Below are positions 34,496-44,491 of a stretch of DNA of 64,000 nucleotides, in pieces. The DNA is from Datnioides undecimradiatus (Eukaryota; Chordata; Actinopteri; Lobotiformes; Datnioididae): the NCBI GenBank assembly GCA_008933995.1, contig WARS01000008.1, positions 16,478,148-16,542,147 of the forward strand. Reading direction: 5' to 3'. Position 1 is the first letter of the stretch. Every line of letters starts with the position of its first letter. The notes under the pieces were generated by a model, which made no database searches, was not told where the DNA came from, and saw only the letters and a list, made by a program, of their open reading frames with translations. Both the position numbers and the translations under genes were made by a program.

Positions 34496-37400
34496 CTGCA
34501 GGGGGGACGGAGGGGAGCGTGACTGTGATGCGGCCACATGTGCACAGATGTTCCTCGTTTAATCTTTAGGCCGTTTCGTTCATGCAAAATGCAAAGCCTG
34601 AGCTATACGTTAACGTAATTAGCATCAATTAGCATTAACATTTATTCTTTAAACAGTGCTGCTTCACACAGGACCCCTGCAGGACTGAAACTTGTGGCAT
34701 AACATGAAACGGGCCATTTAACTGCTTCCTGCGTGCACCTCACCTGAGAGAAATGCCACGTCTTCTGCTTCACGTTGGTCACCTTGTCACAGTTGAGGAG
34801 CTGAGGGAAGCTGCTGATCTGATCGTCCACCACGCAGCGGGTGTCCTCGCCGGTGCTGCCCAGAGGGCCCAGGAACAGCTGGCCCTCTTTGGTGTAGCGT
34901 CCCAACTGAGGGGGAAGCACAGACGAGGCGAACGTGCCTTAATACGCCGACAGTTTGCTCAAATCAAAGTCTGATGGGAGCCCTTCCTGCGCAGAGAGTG
35001 AAAACCCGAAAGCAGCGTGACGAACCCTGCCTCTAAATACTGAGTCAGATCCCAGCCCCTCTGCCTTCCTCTGCCCTCTGTTCCCTCTTCTTGTTCAAAG
35101 ATATTAGGCTACTAGCTAAAACAATCATTTTATCAGTATTCGACAGCTCTGCAACTCCTTCTGCAGCTCTAAAGATTGGATACGCCACCCGAAACACAGT
35201 GTGGGCCGCAGCGTCTCCGGTCATGGTTCGGGGCTTTTACAGTAAAAAGTTAGCATCAGCAAGATGAGACTGTCGGGTTTTCAAATGTCAAGGCTGTCCA
35301 GTTTGATGAGTCTCCCCCTGCATCGCCCCCCACGAGGGCTCTGGTGTTGCACTGCTGCAGAAATGTCACGGCTGTGGCGCGTGTTGTGCAGTGCACGAGT
35401 CGGGTTTTGGTAGTTATACCGTGCTTTCAGCTACAACATCCTATAAGTCCTGCTTGCGGTCCCTAGAGGTCGCTGCAGCTTCTTCACACAGTGACGTGAG
35501 AAGCTGCTGCAATCATAAAAACTGAAGCATGGAACTGGAGAAAGGGTGACGTCGTGCTACGAGAAGCGAAGTTGCGTTTAGCGCCGCTAGCTTTTAGCAT
35601 TTTGCTACCGGAGCCCGGACCTGTGCTCCCTGAGGCACCTGTTTACCGCTGCGAGCTAGAAAAGAGATGCCCCCGCGGGCTGAGGGGCCGAGGCGCTGAC
35701 ACCGGCTGACTCAGGGCTTCGGCGCAAAAACACATTTTCATCCCGACGGCAGGACTCCTCTCCTGAGAGGGTTTCAGAGAGAGACGCGGCTGTAAATCAC
35801 GTCGGCGGCGGAGGCGCACTAATGAGTGTGTTTGAGCGAAGGCGGCGGAGAGAGATGCACTCTGCGGCTGGGTCTGTGTCGTACCTGAGGACCCCATCCG
35901 TGGCAGGGGTGCAGCGTGGCCGTGTGGTTCTCCTTCATGCCCTGGTCCATGCACAGGTGGCTCACTTTAGAGTTACGAATCTGAAAATCAAAATGCTCCT
36001 TTGAAAACCCTTTAACCAAAGAGTATTTAGGTGCTAGGGTCTGTAAACATCTTTACTATAAACCTCTCATCTGTTTTTAGTGGTTTCATCCGTTTGAGCG
36101 AACGCACAAAACCGTAGAAGTGCAAACCTCGTCTTGTCTTGTCTTGTCGTGTCGGGCTGCTGACTCACCTCGCCGTAGAACAGCGTGTTGTTGTACCTCC
36201 TCATCTCCGGGTAAACATTGTCGAGGTACCACTCAAAGCTTTTACACTGCAGGTTCTTCCTCAGCGCAGCCCTCTGAGAGACGTCTCCGTAATCAATACC
36301 GTGGTTCTGCGAGAGCACAAGGAGTCGTTATGGGAAGTCTTTGCTTTGCAGAGGCATTTTCTGCACACCAGTAGTTTAAATGCTAATGCTAACACTTAAC
36401 ATTGCTGTTGTCTGTACTGCCAGATGTTGTTTTTTAAGTTTGCACCAACTGCAGCAATAGCTCATGTGCAACAAACCAACAGAGGAGCTGTTAGCATGAT
36501 TAGCTGCCACGGGGAAGTTTTACTTTGCAGGAGCAGCAGCGTCCTGTCTGCAGGAACCCGCCCTCACCTCCATGGGGATGTTCCACGCCAGGTAGACATT
36601 GGACTTGTACTCATCCATCCAGACCTCAGCCACGCGCAGAGCGTTGCGCCGCGTGTGGAAAGCTATGTTGCTGTGGTAGGGCTTCTTCATCCGTGCGATG
36701 TGAGCCACCCTGGAGCAGGGCAGCACCTCCATGCTGCCTCCACACAGCCACACCTGCAGGTAGATGGTGGAATATTAACTTAAAGCAAGCACTGGTGGGA
36801 GTTTTGGGCCACTACAAGGCAGGAAGTATTAAAATAGGCTTACAGATACAGAGCTGCAGGGCTAACAGCGGACAGGAAGCAACATTAGAAGATTATTTTT
36901 TTCTGATCAGCTGATTAAGTCCAGCTTTCGCTTTTGTTTTAGCTCTGATTTGGTCTCCGCCACGTCCTGTCTGGCTCTAGGTGTTTCACCCCTCTCTCCA
37001 GCTAACTCCTGGGTTCATAACAATAATAAAATACATTTTAAAAATTGACTTTCCAAAGGCAGCAACTAGTACCAAACAGGAAATCTGTCATGAAACCAAA
37101 ACAAAACGCTAAAAGAAGCTAAAAAGTGCAGTTTTTAGGTGCAGCGTCGGGCATTTTCACAATACAGAGTGACTTTTTTATTTTATATTGTAGAATAAGT
37201 CTGCAGAACAACAACTGGCTCTCCAGCCTGAAGATATACAGCAACAAACTCCCCAACCTTCCCGCTCTATGTGACCTATTTATCTCCATTGCCCTGCTGC
37301 GAGCTGCACACTCAGGACTGGTCCTCCAGGACTCCTAATGGGGCCTCATTTATCAGTGGTGCCACGCTACGGTGGCCACTGCTCCACTTAAACCTACAGG

Positions 37401-37627
37401 GGTAAGGAGGGAGCGGGAACAAGAGGAAACTGGGTGACACACAAACCCTGATGCCCAGTTCGATGTTCTCCCCTCCATAGACGTCCATGCCCGAGTCGAG
37501 CAGGCCCAGTTCGCCAAAGTACTCGCGGTTGGCCACGAAGGAGCAGCCAATCATGGCGGGAGTCCTGCGACGAGGAGAACACAACACTATGGAAACAGGA
37601 TTTTGCAAGATTCGCACCTGCATGTGC

Positions 37628-37677
<50 letters not shown>

Positions 37678-40600
37678 TAAATTAGGACCACTGTCTGCAT
37701 TCATTTGACAATGCGTGAGTGCAGTACGCATGCAGACATTCAATATGCTAACCTGCACAGCTTTATATTAAATTTAAATCATGTTATATATAAAATTAAT
37801 ATTAAATTGCTGCTCAAACATCATTTTTTTGGTTTATTATTTTTTAAAAAATCTTGTAATTCATCAGTTTTTATTGAATATCTCCCAACAGCGGGTGAAA
37901 ACTGGATTTGCTCTGTGATAATCAGATTTTTAAAAACCCGTTCGCAGCTCAAACGCTCTCCGTTTTCAGCTGTTTTTAATAGTCTGGAACTTGATCAGCA
38001 GCTTGTTTTGCTCCTTCGTCCCGAGAGGATCTCCCCTAGAAGGTTTGCTCATGTGAGCAGTCACAGACAAGGCTAAAAACAAAGATGCGCACTCTGCAGT
38101 CGTGTGTAAAGTGTGTGTTCACGGACGTGCCGTCGGCTTGCCTGATGGGAGCGGACACGTCGCCGTCGTCCCACCACTGTTTGGGCGGATTGATGTACAT
38201 GCACCACAGCTCCCAGTTGTAGCCGTGGCCCGAGTTCTCGTAGCGCTCCACCTCGAACGTGTCGTGCTTGATGTTGTCGATGGAGGGCAGAATGATCCTC
38301 TTGTGGTCCTCCTTTATCCTGGCCAGGACCGGCTCGGCCCTGACGGTGAGTAAACACCAACACGTGAACGCACTTTACAAGCTAAAGCCTCTCTGCACGA
38401 TCTCCGCTCTCTCGCCCGCTTCAGTCAGTTACGAAGTCCCTCAAGTCGGACCAGCTTTATTACCCATTCTATTTGATTCAGCTCAGCGCAGCTCTGGAGG
38501 GCATGTGTCTATTTATGCTGAGTGAACTGGGTTGTGTACACGCTGAGCTGGGAAACCAACGGGGGACCTACAAAAAGGTGTCAGCGGGAAAACGTCGCAG
38601 GCAGCCGAGTGTTTACGTCTTCGGCCCAGTCGGTCTCATCTTTTAAACGATTCCTTGAGATGCACTTTTATGAACAGGCTTCTGAGCGATGTCCTAGTTT
38701 ACGGTCTGCTCTATGTTTTGTTCGTGACGTGACGAGCTATATGTCCTGCGGTATCTTTTAATCCTGCTTCTACAGGCTCGACCCTTCTCTCCTTATCTTA
38801 AACCTTGTCGGGTGTGAAATTGCTTTCTGTGTGTTCGCTTTATGCTGCCGCCGCTTTCCTTTGTCCTCTCCTTTAATGATTCAGTAAAGCACTTTGTGAC
38901 TTTCTCTTAGAAGTGATACATGAAGTCTGGCTGCTGCTGCTGCTGCTGTTGTGCTGATTTGTAACTCGATGGGTCTTACGTGGTTTCATGACTTCCTCAC
39001 CAGGATGGGGTGAACTCCACGTGGGCGTCGAAGAATCCCGCCACCTCGGCCGTGGCCACCTTCCAGCCCTCGATCCTGGCTCGGATCAGCCCCTCTCTCT
39101 TCTGGTTCCTCACGATCTTCACCAGTCCCGGGTAGCGCTTGTTCACGTACTCCTCCAGCGGCCCCTTCAGCTGCTCTGCAGTCCGGCGAGACGGAGGTTA
39201 CACAGCGAACACGACAACAGGTGATGGTTAGAGAGGCTACGACCACAGCACCATCCTTCCTGCTGATGCGCCTGTTAGAAGCTCAGTCAACCAAAGCTGC
39301 AACCAAAGCTGCTGTGCCGTCTTCAAAACCAGACTCCCTTAACAAAAACATTCATTTTACCTCACAGACCACAGGAGCAGCTGGTCCGCCGCTGCCTGGA
39401 TCGGTCAGTTTGTTCATGTCACTGTGTGAGTTCAGTGAATTCGAACTTCCCCTTTAGAAGACAGAAGTAACTCGATAATACAAACAAACTAACCGATGGA
39501 GGGGGACACGAACCAGCAGCTCCTGTGTTCTTTAAGGTAAAATACTGTTTTTATCCAATGGAGTCTGGTGGATATGAAGAGGCAGTTTCCAGCAACGTAA
39601 AGTGGTGACAGCACTATGAATAGCGTAAACCTGAGCTGATATGTATTTAATTTAGGTGGATATGATGTGTTTTGCTGCTCACCCCGTCTACGCACAGGTG
39701 TCTCCTGCAGCGTTGCATCAAAAAACACAAAATCCAGCTTTGCAGCACAGTGCAGCAGATTGACCTGACCTTTGACCTTTTAAAGAAAGAAGAATAGTTT
39801 GTGCCGTCTGGGCCGACTTCGCCCTCGATCTGAACCCAAACCAAAAACGAACTTCAATCAGTTTAAAACGATCAATCAGTGCTTATTAATAAATGAATAA
39901 AGCGATTGGTCCGGATTGGTTTGCAAAATGCTACATGAATATGTTTGTTTGCATCATTTAATAAACTGTAATTAATCAGTGCACGTGGTTTTGCATGGTT
40001 TTGGTTGAAGTCCGGGAAGTCTGCACGCGCAGACAGAGAAAGGTGACATAGATCCGCTCCCTCAGTTCCCCGCGGCGCTGTTTGGAGCTCCGGCGGACTC
40101 CGCGCGACGCCGAACAGAGCCCGCAGCTTCCCGAGCGTCATCGACCGCCCCGCGTTTGATCTCTCAATCAGCTCATCAGCCTTTCACCCCACGCCCACAA
40201 CCCTCCGTCCTCCGCATCACAAACACACACGCTTAAGAATTCCCTTAAACACAAAACCACATTTCTCATGCTCTCTGTGCTTCCTCTCTCTCTCTCTGCC
40301 CCTTTATGTCTTCCTCACTCACACGCTCGCTCTTCATCACCAATGCTCTGTCTTCTCTCTCAACCGGCGGTTTCACGTAAAGGGGGTGGTGGTGGGATCC
40401 AACCGCCCCTATTTCTTGTTGCTCCACCCGGTCACCCCCCCGTTTGAGCCTGACTCATTGATCCTTTGTCTGTTTTAGACCAATCAATAATCTAAGCGTG
40501 CGTTGCAGACGAAGTTGCAATTGGAATTCACTAAATCTTGCATATTCTCCAAACTACAGACCTCAAAACACCAAATTATCTACTTTATCGTAGCCGATAT

Positions 40601-43600
40601 ACTCTGCAGAGCGGAGTCGCCTTCACCATCAGCTTGTAGAGCTCCTATACTGCATCTGTGATCGTTCGGTAATGCCTGTTCTGCTGAAAACACACCTGAA
40701 AACCCCCAAACCACCGGTATAAAAAGATATTTTAGGGGCAGCAGCTAGGTAAGGGTTTTACAGATGAACCAAACACAGACCGTGTCTTATTTTGTGTATT
40801 AAAAGCCAAATGTGGATCTCTTCTGGTTTATTGTTAGAGATCTGGTTGGTCTGGACTCCCTTAACCCCTAACATTATAGCTGAGATCAGAATCAGGCGAG
40901 TGCACCTGTGGTGTAATGTTGTCCCTGATTGCGCAGAAGAGCCGGATCCAACAAAACGTCAGCACCTAAACTGTGATGGATGTTTACTACGGATTGGGTC
41001 ACGAATGCTTTCGCCGGTCCTTTTCCAAATATAACATCTGGCTGCCCTGAGGGTTTGTTTACAACCCGTCTGATCGTCTGAGTGCTCGTGTTTGCTCTCC
41101 GCTGCCAGATCGTAGCGTTTTTTTTCCATTTCGGGGGGAAAACGGAGCGAGTGACGGGCTGGGTTTTGGTGTTTTGATGCTGCGAGGCTTCGACTAGCTG
41201 CTCTCTCGCTTCCTGTTTCCTCGTTGTTTTGTCTTTGCTTTCCGTTCTGTCCGACTGCTCCCTCTCTCCCTCCCTGTCTCACTTTCTTCTGGATCTCATC
41301 TCCCTGCACCCTCTCTCTCTCTCTCCTCCCTGTCCGACCTCATTTATCTTAGAGCCTCTCCGTCTCTCATCCTTTCCCTGTCTCACTATCTTCCACTTCC
41401 TCTAATAGCCCAGTTGCTCTTTCAGCCTCTCCTTTCATTCTCTGATGCTTCCTCATCCCCTCTCTCCTCTTCCTTCCCCTCTTTTCTTTAGCTTAAACCC
41501 ATTTTCACTCCTTTCCTTCTCTTCCTCTCTTTCCCCTTCTTTTCTAACATCTCTCCACCACCGACGCCCCACGCTCTTTATCTTCCTCCTTTCTCCCCTC
41601 TTTCGCTCTGCCCGGTTTCATCTCCGTCCCCTCCCCTCGTCTCCCTTTCCGTCCCCGCGTCTCACAAAGCCCAGCTTGGCAGCCCTGCCCAATAAATAAG
41701 ACGGGGACATCTCCGCCGTGACATCCAATTGTGGCGCTCCGCCTCTATCTGCCTGTCTGCCCTGCGAAAAGCCGACACCATCAGTCACCTCGGCGAGCGC
41801 GGCTCCTCAAAAGCAATGACCGGCGGCTTCTGTCAGGGAGATGCTCGTCGCCTTGTCAGGGCAACGGAGCCGCGCTGCAAGTGTGATGCCTTCAGCCCAT
41901 ACAGCAACACCTCAGACCAGCAACGTTTAAAGGAACAGTTCGACGTATCTGGGAGTATCTGCCAGGACCGGTCACTTCCTGGTGTCTCCCCTGCAGGTTG
42001 CCTGGCAACAGCTCGGAGCCGTGAAGTAGCCCCGGCTTGCAAAACAGCAAAGTGTCGCTTCTACGCTTCAGGTTTTTCAATTTCATCACCTAAAGGAGAC
42101 GTAGTAACCTAATCAGCGAGCTTTACGGGTGCTAGCAGGTGGATTCGATCACTGCCTATTTCTAGGCTGCGGGCTTCGTATCGACAACACAGGCGTGACC
42201 GCAATATCGACAATATCTGACAAAAATACGCGTATTTCCCAAAATGTCAAACTACTCCTTTGAAGCCGCGTTAAGAGTTTTACGCGCGGTTCAAGAATCT
42301 GGCATTACTCTGACAGCAAAGGGGTAAAAACTGGTGCGGCGTCCTCGCAGCTCTTTCATCTCAGCGCATCGACTTAGGGAGATCCGGCGGCCACTGAGTC
42401 GTCACAACAAAGTCAAAGCGAATCTTTGTCGGAAATGCTGCGATTTAAATGTGACCATTCATTTTCGAGCGCCGCTTGCTTTAAAGAAAGGGCCAGACTG
42501 TGATAAAACCAAACCTGTCGCCACTGGAATATATAGGAAATAAGCAAATTTCATCAGATGGTGTTTGTACTTTAAGGTTTCTTTCCACATTACGGCCACG
42601 TATGAAAACAAATCAGAACAAGGAAAACACAATCTCCAGGTTCTACTCACCGTCATCGCTGTTGTCGTCCACCAGGATGATTTCTTTGAGCAAGTGGGCC
42701 GGAGTGTGATTGACGGCCGAGTGGACCGAGCGCAGGATCACCGACAGAGCCTCGTTGACGAAGATGAAGATGAGGGAGATCTGGGGGAGGTCTCTCGGGT
42801 AGCTGACCTTTCTGCATCTGCACACACACACAGAGAGAGAGAGACGCAAAACACACCACGCCGTCTGTAAAAGGAAAAACCCCGCTCTTTGCACGCTCCA
42901 CTCATCCTCCGTCATTCCTGCAGAAGACCAAACGGCCTCCGCGGAGCCGCTGACATCTTGTTCGATGAGGCTGAAAGGCGAAACCACGTGCCGCTTCCTG
43001 TTTGCAGCAGATAGGGGGCCCGGTTTGTTTAACCGCTGCTTTGTTTAAAAAGGCTCTGATGAAGAGGAAAGAGGCAGGGCGAGGCTCCGGCTCTAAGTTC
43101 AGTGAGAGTGGGAGCGGAAACGCCTTCCTCCACTCGTCCCCTTCTCTTGTCTCATTTCCTTTTATCAATAATCTTATTTCCCACGTGACATGAAATTTTA
43201 ATCACAAGCGTTTCTGCGACGAACCCGCCGTTTTCATGAAAATTCATGAGGTCACGTGACGCTTTTTGGCAGAAAACCCCCTGAACAACAGACGCCAGGG
43301 TGGCTGTCGGCGGATCAGACGTGACGAACGCCGCCAAAAGGAAAAGAACATTACCAGCATGATGGTGGAACATGTGCGTGTTGGAAATATGTTTAATTCA
43401 GAGACACTTTTCTTTTGGAGCGCAAGGACGTAGAGTTACGGTGTTTGAAGAGAGGAAGAGGGGAGCATATTAAAGAGCCCCCCGAGGGGAGCAGCAGATA
43501 CATATCACACTGGTGCAGAGGATATATGTACATAATGCACGAGGCAAGAGATGCCACGGCAGTTATGGTAATGGGAGGTAAGAACAGGAGGCAGGCAGGG

Positions 43601-44336
43601 ACGGTGCAAATCAGCGTAACCGGTAGCAGCGGTGTGCGAGCGGCGTGAACGGGAGTGCGAACGCGTTACATCGCAGGCGCGGCTTCATTGACTGATCTGA
43701 ATGTGAGTGTGGAGGAGGCCGCTCCTCAGCTGCTGGCGCCTCTTTGGGCTACTGAGCGCTGCAGCTTCTATCTAATGTGACTCTTAACGCTGACATGTTG
43801 GGGGGAGCAGGTTCAAACAAGCAAACATCCCTGAAAAGGCGGCACCACCCTCCCCAGAACTGATGTTTCTTCCTCGCACTGGTCCTTGTTTGACATTTGA
43901 TCTTGCTGTCGTCCCACCTCTCCCTCTCCATCTCGCCTTTCGCCACCGCCACCTCCGACGCCGCGGTGTGAAAGGACCTTCAGCCAGACACGGGAGGCTC
44001 CTCAGACTCCAGCTCAGATGCTGCCGCTAAGCCTGAAGATATCACACCCCCAACACGCTTCACACGCCACTTTGATCCCAGCAACATGAAAGACCCCCCC
44101 GAGTGACAAATGAGAGCGCTGGATTCTGATGCCTCCACAACACACACACACACACACACACACAGCTGGTGGCGGTGACAGGCCGAGGGCTTTCTAATCA
44201 TCACTGACTTTCAAACAGACGAGCTGCTACTCGCTCAACCAGCAACGTGGGCCGGAGTCAGAGCGTTTCAATGAGCATAAACCTGCATCATGTGTGCACA
44301 TACAACATGCTGCACAGGGCTATCTGGAAGAGATGT

Positions 44337-44385
<49 letters not shown>

Positions 44386-44456
44386 TACCTTAAGATCTGC
44401 ACAGTTGTCAGTGATATGCATGCACAATTCAATGAGTGCATTTTATCCAGGGCTGC

Positions 44457-44491
<35 letters not shown>

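Larger units (their letters stand above)
39176..42650 (-). other. galnt17 intron 3 (3.5 kb)
   Basis: The intron contains foldback copy C (39280-39690), a 400-nt pyrimidine-rich tract on the plus strand (about 41210-41680; purine-rich in the transcript) and a recognisable MITE (41929-42262). No exon is seen. The 600-nt C/T-rich zone also includes many CTCTCT runs. Confidence 0.75.

Noticed and set aside
37631..37673. CRISPR-like or other array at dinucleotide repeats
   Set aside because: Plain microsatellites without spacers, in a vertebrate genome.
38116..38142. A GT donor downstream of galnt17 exon 5 instead of the GC donor
   Set aside because: Using TCC|GTGAAC adds residues not in the family and puts exon 6 out of frame.
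38073..38363. 96-codon minus frame overlapping galnt17 exon 5
   Set aside because: It is a frame-shifted shadow; the correct frame gives conserved GALNT17 residues.
38986..39246. 86-codon minus frame over galnt17 exon 4
   Set aside because: It is a shadow frame; the DAHVEF frame between acceptor 39177 and donor 39000 is the real one.
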